Below, in pieces: positions 27,235 through 36,230 of a stretch of DNA of 64,000 bases. The position numbers were made by a program, and so were the translations under genes. The notes under the pieces were generated by a model. That model was given only the letters and a program-made list of their open reading frames with translations. It had not been told where the DNA came from and made no database searches. Each line of letters starts with the position of its first letter. The first letter of the stretch is position 1. This DNA is from Burkholderiaceae bacterium 16 (GTDB taxonomy: Bacteria > Pseudomonadota > Gammaproteobacteria > Burkholderiales > Burkholderiaceae), in the NCBI GenBank assembly GCA_000955785.1, contig JYOD01000047.1, positions 84,969-148,968 of the forward strand, written 5' to 3'.

Positions 27235-27447
27235 ACGTAAGCACCGGTTCAAACAGTACCGGCACCCCGCACCCGCGGGAATGCCGGCACGACGGCGGGT
27301 CGCCTGCCAGGCCCCGCCGCTCCTCCCCGAAGTCCTCCCCTGCCCGGACTCCCCCCTACGGAACTTGAAGCCCCGTGGATTGGCCCAAGCTATCTGCGAG
27401 TGGCCCAACCTGGCCACGTCGCAAGTGAAAAGTGAAGGAGGCTTCTC

Positions 27448-27741
27448 ATGTGGAAACGATTTTCAGCACTGTGGACACTGCTGAGGCGCGACGGCCGCCT
27501 GCTGTGGTTCGCGCTGCGCCATCCCGACGCGCCGCCCTGGCTGCGGCCGGCCACGTTCGGCCTGGTGCTCTACGCCATTTCGCCCATCGACCTGATTCCC
27601 GACTTTATCCTCGGCCTGGGCATCGTGGACGACGTGGTGCTGATTCCGCTGGCGGTGCACTTCATGCTCAAGCGCCTACCGCCGCATGTGCTGCGGCAGG
27701 CCGAGGCGCGCGCCGGCGCCACTACGGTGCGCGCCCGCTAG
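27448..27741 (+). CDS. DUF1232 (YkvA-type) small membrane protein
   Basis: A 97-residue protein with the DUF1232 signature 'YAISPIDLIPDFILGLGIVDDVVLIPLAV' in its centre, forming one or two membrane helices. The family is widespread and has no established function. AAGGAGG lies 7 bp before the ATG. It stands alone, convergent with the quinone oxidoreductase gene about 10 bp away. Confidence 0.88.
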   Translation: MWKRFSALWTLLRRDGRLLWFALRHPDAPPWLRPATFGLVLYAISPIDLIPDFILGLGIVDDVVLIPLAVHFMLKRLPPHVLRQAEARAGATTVRAR

Positions 27742-27751
27742 CGCGCGCCGC

Positions 27752-28726
27752 TCAGGGCAGCAGGATCGTGGTGCCGGTGGTCTTGCGGCCTTCGAGATCG
27801 CGATGCGCCTGTGCCACATCCGCCAGCGCATAGCGCTGGCGCACCTCGATCCGGACCCGGCCGCTGGTCACCATTTCGAACAGTTCGGCCGCCATCGGCT
27901 CGAGCAGTTCGCGGTGCACCACGTATGTCATCAGCGTCGGCCGCGTGACGCGCAGCGAGCCTTTGTTGCCCAGCAACGAGAGATCGAACGGCGGCACCGG
28001 ACCCGACGCATTGCCGAACACCACCAGGGTGCCGCGCGGCTTCAGGCAATCCAGCGAGCCATTGAAGGTATCCTTGCCGACTGAATCGTAGACCGCCGCG
28101 ACGCCCTTGCCGCCGGTGATTTCCCTGACCCTGTCCACGAACGATTCGCGGGTATAGACGATGGTGTGGTCGCAGCCATGCGCGCGCGCCAGCGCGGCTT
28201 TTTCGTCACTGCCGGCGGTGCCGATCACCGTGGCGCCCAGCGCCTTGAGCCACTGGCTGGCGATCAGGCCAACCCCGCCCGCGGCGGCGTGCAGCAGCAC
28301 CGTATCGCCCGGCTGCACCCGGTAGCTGTCGCGCACCAGGTATTGCGTGGTCAGGCCCTGCAGCATCATCGCCGCGCCCTGCTCGAACGAGATGGCATCG
28401 GGCAGGCGCACCACGATATCGGCCGGCATCACCCGTACCTGCGCATACGCGCCCGTCGGGCGTCCGGCATAGGCGACACGGTCGCCCACGCCGAGGTGCG
28501 GCACGCCATCGCCCACGGCCTCCACCACACCGGCGCCTTCCATGCCGAGTCCGCCCGGCAGCGCCTGCTTGTACAGCCCGCTGCGGAAATAGACGTCGAT
28601 GTAGTTGAGGCCGACCGCCTCGTGCCGCACGCGAACCTCGCCGGGGCCGGGATCCCCGACCTCGACGTCGACCCACTGCATCACCTCGGGGCCGCCGGTC
28701 TCGAAAATGCGGATGGCCTTGCTCAT
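27752..28726 (-). CDS. NADPH:quinone oxidoreductase (zeta-crystallin type MDR)
   Basis: A 324-residue zinc-free medium-chain dehydrogenase/reductase. The N-terminal GroES-like part has 'VGLNYIDVYFRSGLYKQALPGGLGMEGAGVVEAVG'. The Rossmann part has 'GDTVLLHAAAGGVGLIASQWLKALGATVIGT', the AAxGGVG nucleotide motif. Absence of zinc-ligand cysteines and the YFRSGLY segment fit QorA. It reduces quinones with NADPH. The start MSKAIRI has AGGAG 6 bp upstream; the open frame runs back through a tandem repeat that is not coding. Confidence 0.93.
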   Translation of the reverse strand: MSKAIRIFETGGPEVMQWVDVEVGDPGPGEVRVRHEAVGLNYIDVYFRSGLYKQALPGGLGMEGAGVVEAVGDGVPHLGVGDRVAYAGRPTGAYAQVRVMPADIVVRLPDAISFEQGAAMMLQGLTTQYLVRDSYRVQPGDTVLLHAAAGGVGLIASQWLKALGATVIGTAGSDEKAALARAHGCDHTIVYTRESFVDRVREITGGKGVAAVYDSVGKDTFNGSLDCLKPRGTLVVFGNASGPVPPFDLSLLGNKGSLRVTRPTLMTYVVHRELLEPMAAELFEMVTSGRVRIEVRQRYALADVAQAHRDLEGRKTTGTTILLP

Positions 28727-28746
28727 GTCTCGCTCCTGTTCCTGTT

Positions 28747-28780
28747 GATGCTTGTCGATGCTTGTCGATGCTTGTCGATG
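28747..28780. repeat. 10-bp tandem repeat upstream of the quinone oxidoreductase gene
   Basis: GATG followed by three exact copies of CTTGTCGATG (28751-28780), with a partial fourth beyond. The period is one helical turn. It lies in the 98-bp gap between the reductase start and the mgsA stop. Confidence 0.85.
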
Positions 28781-28823
28781 CGCGTCGGCAAGCGATGTCC
28801 ATGCGCGGTCCGCGCGGAAACGA

Positions 28824-29225
28824 TCAGGCCGGCTTGCCCGGCTCCGGGTATATACGCCGCAGCTCCGCAATCAACAGGTCGGCGGTCGCCACGTTAGTGG
28901 CGCAAGGCACGTTGTGCACGTCGCAGGCGCGCACCAGTGCATTGATATCGGGTTCGTGCGGCTGCGACGTCATGGGATCGCGCAGGAAGATCACCACGCC
29001 GACGCGGCCCTCGGCCAGTTGCGCGCCGATCTGCAGGTCGCCGCCCCAGGGGCCGGACAGCATGCGCGTCACCGTGAGGCCGATTTCGTCGCTCAGGCGG
29101 CCGCCCGTGGTGCCGGTTGCCAGCAGTTCACAGCGCGCCAGGAAATCGCGATGGCGGCCGGCAAAGGCCACGATGTCATCTTTCTTGTGGTCGTGCGCGA
29201 TCAGCGCGATACGGGGGAGAGTCAT
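28824..29225 (-). CDS. mgsA: Methylglyoxal synthase
   Basis: Converts dihydroxyacetone phosphate to methylglyoxal and phosphate, a bypass when phosphorylated sugars pile up. The 133-residue protein has '[19 protein letters not shown]' with the active-site His, '[11 protein letters not shown]' for phosphate binding, '[19 protein letters not shown]' with the catalytic Asp, and '[20 protein letters not shown]'. ATG at 29225 was chosen because AGGA lies 8 bp upstream; the in-frame ATG at 29234 lacks a site. It is on the same strand as the reductase. Confidence 0.95.
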   Translation of the reverse strand: MTLPRIALIAHDHKKDDIVAFAGRHRDFLARCELLATGTTGGRLSDEIGLTVTRMLSGPWGGDLQIGAQLAEGRVGVVIFLRDPMTSQPHEPDINALVRACDVHNVPCATNVATADLLIAELRRIYPEPGKPA

Positions 29226-29324
29226 CGGCGTCATCCTGGCCAGTCAGCAAAGGCCGGGCCGGTGCGGCCCGGCGGGAAACACGCCGGGCGGCGGCACTGC
29301 CACCGCCCGGAGGGGGGCAGGCGC

Positions 29325-30113
29325 TCAGAACGTGCCGGGGTAAGCGCCGCCGTCGAGCAGGATGTTCTGCCCGGTCATGTAGGCCGCATGGCGGCTGCAC
29401 AGGAAGGCACAGGTGGCGCCGAACTCGGCCGGCTCGCCGAAGCGGCGGCTCGGGTTCTGCGCGGCGCGGCGCTGCGCGACTTCCTCGACGGACAGGCCGG
29501 CCTGCTTGGCGCCGCCTTCCATGGTCTTGTAGAGGCGGTCGGTATTGAACGGGCCGGGCAGCAGGTTGTTGACGGTCACGCCATGCTGCGCCACTTCGCG
29601 CGCCAGCCCGGCGACGAAGCCGGTCAGGCCGGAGCGTGCGCCGTTGGACAGCCCGAGCACGTCGATCGGCGCCTTGACGGCACCGCTGGTGATATTGACG
29701 ATGCGGCCCCATTTGCGCGCGATCATGCCGTCCACCGTGGCCTTGATCAGTTCGATCGGCGTCAGCATATTGGCATCGATCGCTGCCAGCCAGGTATCAC
29801 GGTCCCAGTCGCGGAAGTTGCCTGGCGGCGGCCCGCCCGCGTTGTTGACGAGGATGTCCAGGTCGCCCAGCTTGGCGACGGCGTCCAGCGCCAGCTTGCG
29901 CCCCGCCGGAGTGGTGATGTCGGTGGCGACAGGCACCACGCGCCGGCCGTGGCGCGCGCGCAGGTCCGCCGCCGCCTTTTCCAGCGCCTCGGCGCCGCGC
30001 GCCACGATCACCACGTCCACGCCTTCGGCAGCCAGCGCATCGGCGCAGGCAAAACCGAGACCCTTGCTGGCGCCGCACACCAGCGCATGCTTGCCGCGCA
30101 ATCCTAGATCCAT
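29325..30113 (-). CDS. Short-chain dehydrogenase/reductase lacking canonical Tyr/Lys
   Basis: A 262-residue SDR. The nucleotide motif 'VCGASKGLGFACA' and 'NNAGGPPPG' are intact. After the catalytic Ser ('NITSGAVK'), the expected Tyr at +13 is Ser and the Lys at +17 is Arg (in 'GLSNGARSGLTGF'). Catalysis by the usual Tyr-Lys pair is therefore not expected. I recall related SDRs with this LSNxAR wording in Burkholderiales, so it looks like a conserved subgroup and not a sequencing error. The start MDLGLRGK has AAGGAG 9 bp upstream. It begins 1 bp after the stop of the DMT transporter. Confidence 0.88.
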   Translation of the reverse strand: MDLGLRGKHALVCGASKGLGFACADALAAEGVDVVIVARGAEALEKAAADLRARHGRRVVPVATDITTPAGRKLALDAVAKLGDLDILVNNAGGPPPGNFRDWDRDTWLAAIDANMLTPIELIKATVDGMIARKWGRIVNITSGAVKAPIDVLGLSNGARSGLTGFVAGLAREVAQHGVTVNNLLPGPFNTDRLYKTMEGGAKQAGLSVEEVAQRRAAQNPSRRFGEPAEFGATCAFLCSRHAAYMTGQNILLDGGAYPGTF

Positions 30114-30114
30114 C

Positions 30115-31191
30115 TCATCGACTCCTTGTGTCATCGAGGCGGCCACCCGCCTGCTTGTTATCTTGCGTGCCCTTCACACCGCCGCGCCCCCTGGCTCCGG
30201 GGCGCGCCGACAGTAAATATATCCCGCCCATCACCAATGCGCTGCCGGCAAGCTGCACGCCGGTGATCGGCTCACCCAGCAGCCAGAAGCCGAGAAACAA
30301 GGTGGACACCGGCCCGAGCATGCCCGCCTGCGACGCCATCGGCGCGCCAATGCGCGCCACCGCCACCATGGTCAGCGACACCGGAAGCACCGTGCAGAAC
30401 ACCGAGTTGACCAGCGACAGCCACATCACCGGCGCCGGCTGCAGCAGCGCCGCCAGCGGACGTCCCAGCACCAGGTATTGCACCACGCAGCAGGCGGTGG
30501 AAACGCACATCGCATAGGCCACGAGCCGCAGCGACCCGATACGCTGCACCAGTTCGCCCGAGGCAATCAGGTAAATGCCATAAGTGAGTGCGCTGCCGAG
30601 CACCAGCGCGGCACCGAGCCACACGCCGCTGCCGCTCACGTCGAGATCATGCGCGAAAACCAGCACGATGCCTATATAGGCAAGCAGCAAGGACAGCCAT
30701 TGCCGGGTGCTGATGCTGCGTTTGAACAGCACAGCGCTGGCCAGCAGCACGAAGGATGGCGTCAGGAACAGGATCAGCCGTTCCAGCCCGGCGGTGATGT
30801 ACTGCAGCCCGAGGAAGTCGAGGAAGCTCGACAGGTAGTAGCCGATGATGCCAAGGAAGACGATGCGGCCGCGGTCGGCCCAGGACAGCGCCGGCAGCCG
30901 GCGCGACTGCCACCAGCCGATGGCCATGAACAGCGGCACGGCGAACAGCATGCGCAGGCTGATGACCATGACCGCGTCGACGTCGTAGCGGTACATCAGC
31001 TTGGCGACGATCGCCTTGCCGGAGAAGAGGATGGCGCCGACGGCGGCCACGGCAAGGCCGGCGCGCTGCGATGCCGGCTGGGCGGGAGACAAGCTGCTGG
31101 TGCTGGAGAGCTGGGATGCGGACACGGGAAAGCCGGATAGAAGGGCCGCGCGCCGCCGGGGGCAAGGCGGACCGCTGAAGACGCGAGTCAT
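30115..31191 (-). CDS. EamA/DMT-family permease
   Basis: A 358-residue membrane protein with ten predicted helices and the duplicated EamA domain (about 45-180 and 190-325; second-half end 'GPVSTLFLGFWLLGEPITGVQLAGSALVMGGIYLL'). Members export or import amino acids, metabolites or drugs; the substrate cannot be read from sequence. The N-terminal 40 residues are polar and the true start may be one of several downstream codons. The charged tail after residue 330 is unusual. Its stop is 1 bp before the SDR start, so the two form an operon. Confidence 0.85.
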   Translation of the reverse strand: MTRVFSGPPCPRRRAALLSGFPVSASQLSSTSSLSPAQPASQRAGLAVAAVGAILFSGKAIVAKLMYRYDVDAVMVISLRMLFAVPLFMAIGWWQSRRLPALSWADRGRIVFLGIIGYYLSSFLDFLGLQYITAGLERLILFLTPSFVLLASAVLFKRSISTRQWLSLLLAYIGIVLVFAHDLDVSGSGVWLGAALVLGSALTYGIYLIASGELVQRIGSLRLVAYAMCVSTACCVVQYLVLGRPLAALLQPAPVMWLSLVNSVFCTVLPVSLTMVAVARIGAPMASQAGMLGPVSTLFLGFWLLGEPITGVQLAGSALVMGGIYLLSARPGARGRGGVKGTQDNKQAGGRLDDTRSR

Positions 31192-31343
31192 TGTATTCGA
31201 AAAGAGTCAACTGCATCCGGCGCCCATTGTCCTGCGTGCGGCTGTTGGGCGATGTCACCTTCCTTGAGGAATCCGCCATGCGACGCACCCTCTGCTGTCT
31301 GGCTCCGGTTTCGACCGGATGGTGGCGACGGCGCCGCTGGCTT

Positions 31344-31381
31344 CCTGCCAGCCAGGCCTCCACGAAGGCCTGGCTGGCAGG
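31344..31381. repeat. Perfect 16-bp inverted repeat (hairpin)
   Basis: CCTGCCAGCCAGGCCT (31344-31359) and its exact complement (31366-31381) enclose loop CCACGA. No T run follows on either strand. It lies in the 267-bp gap between the divergent DMT and Bug genes, about 78 bp before the Bug start. No other feature is seen in the gap apart from the Bug ribosome-binding site. Confidence 0.85.
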
Positions 31382-31458
31382 CATCCTGAAACTGCCGTAA
31401 GCTCGCCGCTCGGCGCGCGCAACACGTGCCCAATAAGAAGAACCAGGAGCATTCACTC

Positions 31459-32517
31459 ATGACGGCAGCACCCCTTTCCCTAGTGCCCCCTCGCTTCGCC
31501 TTCCGCGGCAATCGTCGCGCGCCGAGGACCGGCCTGCATGGCGCCCATCCGCTGATGGCCGCCGTGGCCGCGGCGGCCGCGCTCGCGGCCGGTTGGCTGC
31601 CCGGCGCCGCCAGCGCCGCAGATTTCCCCGCCAAGCCGATCCGCTTTATCGTGCCCTATGCCGCCGGCGGCACCACCGACCTGGTCGCGCGCACCGTCGG
31701 CCAGAAAGTAGCCGAGAAGCTCGGCCAGCCGGTGGTGGTGGAAAACCGCCCCGGAGCGGGCGGCAATATCGGCATGGAGGCGGTCGCCAAGGCCGTGCCG
31801 GACGGCTACACCATCGGCTTCGGCGCGATCTCGACCAATGCGCTCAACCCGCATATCTACAAGCACGTGCCATTCGATCCGCGCAAGGACTTCACCGCGG
31901 TGAGCCTGCTCGGCACCTCGACCATCGTGCTGGAAGTCAGCAACAGCCTGCCGGTGAAAACCGTGTCGGAACTGGTCAGCTATGCCAAGGCCCACCCCGG
32001 CCTGACCTACGCGACCGCGGGAACCGGCACGTCGATGCACCTGGCCGGCGCGATGTTCTCGCAGATGACGCAGGCGGGCCTGACCCATGTGCCATACAAA
32101 GGCAGCAGCCCGGCCATCAACGATATGCTGGGCGGCCATGTGCAGGTGATGTTCGACAACCTGCCCGCCTCGCTGCCGCACATCCAGGGCGGCAAGCTGC
32201 GCGCGCTGGCCGTGGCCGGCAAGAGCCGCTCGCCCGCCCTGCCGAATGTGCCGACGCTGGCCGAGGCCGGCCTGGCTGGGTACGCTGTCGAGCCGTGGTT
32301 CGGCGTGTACGGGCCCGCCGGCATGCCCGCGCCGGTGGTGCAGGCGCTCAATGCCGCCTTCGTCGAGGCGCTGGGCAATGCGGACGTCAAGGACAAGCTG
32401 GTCCAGGCGGGCTTCAACCCGAAGGGCTCGAGCGCGGCGGAACTGCAATCGCTGACGCTGTCCGAGTACGAGAAATTCGGCAAGGTCGCCAAGAGCGCCA
32501 GCATCTCGGTGGATTGA
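31459..32517 (+). CDS. Bug-family (TctC) periplasmic solute-binding protein
   Basis: A 352-residue precursor with a long N region, a hydrophobic signal ('[22 protein letters not shown]', cleavage near 'SAADFP') and the Bug core '[45 protein letters not shown]' split over the usual two lobes, ending '[22 protein letters not shown]'. AGGAG precedes the ATG by 9 bp. No TctA/TctB membrane components are adjacent, so the ligand and partner are unknown. Orphan Bug genes are very numerous in Cupriavidus and Bordetella. Confidence 0.92.
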   Translation: MTAAPLSLVPPRFAFRGNRRAPRTGLHGAHPLMAAVAAAAALAAGWLPGAASAADFPAKPIRFIVPYAAGGTTDLVARTVGQKVAEKLGQPVVVENRPGAGGNIGMEAVAKAVPDGYTIGFGAISTNALNPHIYKHVPFDPRKDFTAVSLLGTSTIVLEVSNSLPVKTVSELVSYAKAHPGLTYATAGTGTSMHLAGAMFSQMTQAGLTHVPYKGSSPAINDMLGGHVQVMFDNLPASLPHIQGGKLRALAVAGKSRSPALPNVPTLAEAGLAGYAVEPWFGVYGPAGMPAPVVQALNAAFVEALGNADVKDKLVQAGFNPKGSSAAELQSLTLSEYEKFGKVAKSASISVD

Positions 32518-32629
32518 GCGGCGCCCGCCGCTCGCTTCCGGGCGGGACACCGCCGGAGGCGCGCGGCTCCGCATCCATTACAATCCGGCTGCACCGGGCC
32601 ATCGCGCCCACTCCTGCCGCCTACCCGCC

Positions 32630-33280
32630 ATGAAGCAAGATCCGCGTTTCCCCAAGCTGTACATCCTCGATCACCCGCTGATCCAGCACAAGCTCTCCCA
32701 TATGCGCGACAAGGACACGTCCACGCGCACATTCCGCGAACTGCTGCGGGAGATCACGCTGCTGATGGGCTATGAAATCACGCGCAACCTGCCGCTCACC
32801 ACGCGCCACATCGAGACGCCACTGGTCGAACTCGATGCACCCGTGATCGCCGGCAAGAAGCTCACCATCGTGCCGGTGCTGCGCGCCGGCGTGGGCATGA
32901 GCGACGGCCTGGTCGAGCTGATTCCTTCGGCGCGCATCGGCCATATCGGTGTCTACCGAGATGACCAGCACCGCCCTGTGGAATACCTGGTGCGCCTGCC
33001 CGACGTGGAAGACCGCAGCTTTATCCTGTGCGATCCGATGGTCGCCACCGGCTATTCCGCCGCGCACGCGGTCGACGTGCTGAAGCGCCGCGGCGTGGCG
33101 GACGATTCGATTACCTTCGTCGCGCTGGTGGCTGCGCCGGAAGGCGTGGAAGTGTTCCAGAAGGCACACCCAGGCGTGAAACTGTTCGTGGCTTCGCTGG
33201 ACAGCCATCTGGATGAGCACGCCTACATCATTCCTGGCCTGGGCGACGCTGGCGACCGGCTGTTCGGGACCAAGAACTGA
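32630..33280 (+). CDS. upp: Uracil phosphoribosyltransferase
   Basis: Salvages uracil to UMP with PRPP. The 216-residue protein has '[18 protein letters not shown]', '[13 protein letters not shown]', the PRPP motif '[24 protein letters not shown]' and the uracil-binding C terminus '[19 protein letters not shown]'. TACAAT at 32579-32584 is a likely -10, giving a short leader. Confidence 0.97.
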   Translation: MKQDPRFPKLYILDHPLIQHKLSHMRDKDTSTRTFRELLREITLLMGYEITRNLPLTTRHIETPLVELDAPVIAGKKLTIVPVLRAGVGMSDGLVELIPSARIGHIGVYRDDQHRPVEYLVRLPDVEDRSFILCDPMVATGYSAAHAVDVLKRRGVADDSITFVALVAAPEGVEVFQKAHPGVKLFVASLDSHLDEHAYIIPGLGDAGDRLFGTKN

Positions 33281-33419
33281 GCGTTCCCTTGAAAACGGCT
33301 CGAGCCGCGCGCTCTCTGCGCCCGGTTTGATCCGCCTCAACCCACGCGGCGAGGGGTCTGCCTAGACTGGCGGCAACGGCACATGATCCGGTGTGCCGTG
33401 CCTGACCAGGGAGACCCAG

Positions 33420-33566
33420 ATGGCAGCCTTGAAGATCCTGTTCACCACCAGCACCGGGCTGATGAGCCTCGGCGTCATTGGCTTCATCATTGGCATGGGG
33501 TGGTTCTTCACCCGGCTGTTCCTGCGCAAGATGCGGGAAGACGAGGCGGCGGCGCAACGCCGCTGA
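33420..33566 (+). CDS. DUF3149-type small membrane protein
   Basis: A 48-residue peptide: MAALKILFTT, then a single hydrophobic helix ('LGVIGFIIGMGWFFTRLFL') and a charged tail 'KMREDEAAAQRR'. This is the layout of the DUF3149 family of proteobacterial one-helix proteins, of unknown function. GGGAGA sits 7 bp before the ATG. It lies between upp and the convergent HerA-like gene. Confidence 0.75.
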   Translation: MAALKILFTTSTGLMSLGVIGFIIGMGWFFTRLFLRKMREDEAAAQRR

Positions 33567-33595
33567 ACCGGCCGCCGGCGCCTTCCGGCTTTCGC

Positions 33596-35143
33596 CTATT
33601 TCTTCTTGCCGGAACCCAGCAGGCTACCCAGCACGCCGCGGATCAGCTCGCGCCCGACTTGCGAGCCGACCGTGCGCGCCGCCGACTTGGCCATCGACTC
33701 CAGGATGGAATCGCCGCGCCCGGTCTTGCCGGTGCCCTTGGTCAGCCCGCCGAAGATCTCGCCCGCCTGGTCGAGCCAGCCGCCACCCTGCGCGGGTGCC
33801 TGCTCCGGCTGGCCTGCCGTGGGCGCTGGCGCGCCGTTGCCGGCGGTGGACGGGGATGACGCCGGCGCAGCCGCCCGGCCCTTGAGTTTCTCGTAGGCCG
33901 ACTCGCGATCGATCGCCTGCTCGTAGGTGCCGGCTACCAGCGACGCAGCCAGCAACTGCTTGCGCTCGTCATCGGTGATGGGGCCGATCCGGCTGCCGGG
34001 CGCCATTATCCAGGCACGTTCCGTCATGCCGGGAATGCCCTTGGCGTCGAGCAGCGACACCAGCGCCTCACCCACGCCGAGTTCCCCGATCGCCTTCTCC
34101 AGGTCCAGGCCAGGCTTGGCGCGCATGGTGGTCGCCGCCACCTTGACGGCCTTCTGGTCGCGCGGCGTGAAGGCGCGCAGCGCGTGCTGCACGCGGTTGC
34201 CAAGCTGCCCCAGCACGGTGTCGGGAATATCGACGGGATTCTGCGTGACGAAATACACGCCAACGCCCTTGGAGCGGATCAGGCGCACCACCTGCTCGAT
34301 CTTGTCGAGCAGGCCCTTGGGCGCGTCGTTGAACAGCAGGTGCGCCTCGTCGAAGAAGAACACCAGCTTGGGCTTGTCGAGATCGCCGGCCTCGGGCAGC
34401 TTCTCGAACAGTTCCGACAGCAGCCACAACAGGAAGGTGGCGTAGAGCTTGGGCGAATTCAGCAGCTTGTCGGCGGCCAGGATATTCACCACGCCCTGCC
34501 CGTTCTCGGTCTGGATGAAATCATCCAGGTTGAGCATGGGCTCGCCGAAGAACACATCGGCGCCTTGCGATTCCAGCGCCATCAGGCCGCGCTGGATGGC
34601 GCCGATCGAGGCTGCCGAGATATTGCCGTATTCGGTGGTGAACTGCCCGGCGTTGTCTCCCACGTACTGCAGCATGGCGCGCAGGTCCTTGGCGTCGAGC
34701 AGCAACAGCCCGCTGGCGTCGGCGATGCGGAATACCAGGTTGAACACGCCCTGCTGGGTGTCGTTGAGGTCCAGCATGCGCGACAGCAGCAGCGGCCCCA
34801 TATGCGAGACCGTCGCCCGCACGGGATGGCCCTTCTGCCCGAAGACGTCCCACAGCGTGGTAGGGCAGGCGCCCCACACCGGCTCGGGCAGGCCCAGGTC
34901 GGCCAGGCGCGCCTTGAGCTTGTCGGAGAGCTTGCCCGGCTGGGAGATGCCGGTCAGGTCACCTTTGACGTCGGCCATGAAGACCGGCACGCCCAGACGC
35001 GAAAAACCCTGGGCCAGGCTTTGCAGCGTCACGGTCTTGCCAGTGCCGGTGGCGCCGGTGATCAGGCCGTGCCGGTTACCCATCTCGGGCAGCAGGGCAA
35101 GTTCGAGCTCGGCGTTCTTGGCGATGATGATGGGTTCGGCCAT
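33596..35143 (-). CDS. HerA-like/YjgR-type ATPase (DUF853)
   Basis: A 515-residue ATPase. Walker A '[20 protein letters not shown]' (near residue 30) and Walker B '[17 protein letters not shown]' are clear, with '[34 protein letters not shown]' as the sensor/arginine-finger region typical of HerA/FtsK-like NTPases. The family (E. coli YjgR) has no settled function. The C-terminal 110 residues are Ala/Pro/Gly-rich, ending in a helix and a Lys tail. The start MAEPIII is set by family. It is divergent from yebC. Confidence 0.9.
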   Translation of the reverse strand: MAEPIIIAKNAELELALLPEMGNRHGLITGATGTGKTVTLQSLAQGFSRLGVPVFMADVKGDLTGISQPGKLSDKLKARLADLGLPEPVWGACPTTLWDVFGQKGHPVRATVSHMGPLLLSRMLDLNDTQQGVFNLVFRIADASGLLLLDAKDLRAMLQYVGDNAGQFTTEYGNISAASIGAIQRGLMALESQGADVFFGEPMLNLDDFIQTENGQGVVNILAADKLLNSPKLYATFLLWLLSELFEKLPEAGDLDKPKLVFFFDEAHLLFNDAPKGLLDKIEQVVRLIRSKGVGVYFVTQNPVDIPDTVLGQLGNRVQHALRAFTPRDQKAVKVAATTMRAKPGLDLEKAIGELGVGEALVSLLDAKGIPGMTERAWIMAPGSRIGPITDDERKQLLAASLVAGTYEQAIDRESAYEKLKGRAAAPASSPSTAGNGAPAPTAGQPEQAPAQGGGWLDQAGEIFGGLTKGTGKTGRGDSILESMAKSAARTVGSQVGRELIRGVLGSLLGSGKKK

Positions 35144-35245
35144 GGTTTCTCTGGTTGGCAGGCAGCACAGCGGCATCGCCGCGACCGTCCCCGCCCGCGC
35201 GCCGCCCCCCGTGATCGGGGGACCGGCGGCGGCGGGGCCGCGTGA

Positions 35246-35251
35246 TAAAAT
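35246..35251 (+). promoter_or_regulatory. Possible -10 element of yebC
   Basis: TAAAAT at the end of a GC-rich stretch, about 150 bp before yebC. No convincing -35 was seen. Confidence 0.3.
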
Positions 35252-35347
35252 GCTGGGCTGATTATAGCCAGCCCCCAGGCCGGCTCACAGACACACAACA
35301 CCATCCAGCCGTGCCGCCGATCACCCGTTGTTCGTCCGGCACGGCCG

Positions 35348-35370
35348 GCGCGCGCCGTCAGGGCGCGCGC
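35348..35370 (+). other. Hairpin in the yebC leader
   Basis: Nine-bp arms GCGCGCGCC and GGCGCGCGC enclose a 5-nt loop, 30 bp before the ATG. It is followed by ATCAAACGTTTT. It may affect leader stability or translation; no role is shown. Confidence 0.45.
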
Positions 35371-35399
35371 ATCAAACGTTTTGCGCTTCGGAGAGAATC

Positions 35400-36125
35400 A
35401 TGGCCGGTCACTCAAAATGGGCCAATATCAAACACAAGAAAGCCGCCGCTGACGCCAAGCGCGGCAAGGTCTGGACCCGCCTGATCAAGGAAATCACCGT
35501 CGCCGCGAAGCTCGGCGGCGGCGATCCCGATTCCAACCCGCGCCTGCGCCTGTCCATGGACAAGGCGATGGACGCGAACATGCCCAAGGACAACATCCAG
35601 CGCGCCATCCAGCGCGGCGTGGGTGGCTTGGAAGGCGCCAACTACGAAGAAATCCGCTACGAGGGCTACGGCCTGGCCGGCGCGGCCATCATCGTCGACT
35701 GCCTCACCGACAACCGCACCCGCACCGTGGCCGAAGTGCGCCATGCCTTCTCCAAGAACGGCGGCAACATGGGCACGGAAGGCTCGGTGGCGTTCATGTT
35801 CACCCACTGCGGCCAGTTCCTGTTCGCCCCCGGCACCGCCGAGGACAAGCTGATGGAAGTCGCGCTGGAAGCCGGCGCCGACGATGTCGTCACCAACGAC
35901 GACGAATCGATTGAAGTGCTGTGCCCGCCCAACGATTTCGCCACGGTCAAGGCCGCGCTGGAAGCCGCGGGTTTCAAGGCCGAGATGGCCGACGTCACGA
36001 TGAAGCCGCAGAACGAAGTCAGCTTCTCGGGCGACGACGCCGTCAAGATGCAAAAGCTGCTCGACGCCCTGGAAAACCTGGACGACGTGCAGGAAGTCTT
36101 CACCAACGCGGTGATCGAGGAATAA
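35400..36125 (+). CDS. yebC: YebC/PmpR-family protein (TACO1-like)
   Basis: A 241-residue protein beginning '[23 protein letters not shown]', the invariant family N terminus, which fixes the start; GAGAGAA precedes it. Further motifs are '[21 protein letters not shown]' and '[18 protein letters not shown]'. The family has long been called transcriptional regulators; recent work points to a ribosome-associated role in translating difficult (proline-rich) stretches. Both are known only from homologues. It is followed by a terminator-like hairpin and then purD. Confidence 0.95.
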   Translation: MAGHSKWANIKHKKAAADAKRGKVWTRLIKEITVAAKLGGGDPDSNPRLRLSMDKAMDANMPKDNIQRAIQRGVGGLEGANYEEIRYEGYGLAGAAIIVDCLTDNRTRTVAEVRHAFSKNGGNMGTEGSVAFMFTHCGQFLFAPGTAEDKLMEVALEAGADDVVTNDDESIEVLCPPNDFATVKAALEAAGFKAEMADVTMKPQNEVSFSGDDAVKMQKLLDALENLDDVQEVFTNAVIEE

Positions 36126-36155
36126 GGCGGGGATCGGGCAAGACCTCGCCTCACG

Positions 36156-36193
36156 GCGGCAGCGCGGCCCGACAGGCCATGGCTGCCGCTTTT
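36156..36193 (+). terminator. Probable terminator after yebC
   Basis: GCGGCAGC (36156-36163) pairs with GCTGCCGC (36182-36189), with an inner GGCC-CGACA-GGCC stem, followed by TTTT. Confidence 0.55.
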
Positions 36194-36230
36194 CGCACTT
36201 CGCATGCGTAATTTTTTCTGGCAGTAAATC

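Noticed and set aside
31200..31330. Possible glycine or guanidine riboswitch ahead of the DMT exporter
   Set aside because: None of the conserved aptamer motifs could be found on either strand.
31191..31400. Short 69-codon frame in the DMT-Bug gap
   Set aside because: It runs through the perfect hairpin and has no ribosome-binding site or domain.
33296..33307. Palindrome CGGCTCGAGCCG after upp
   Set aside because: It has no loop or T run and is short enough to occur by chance in GC-rich DNA.
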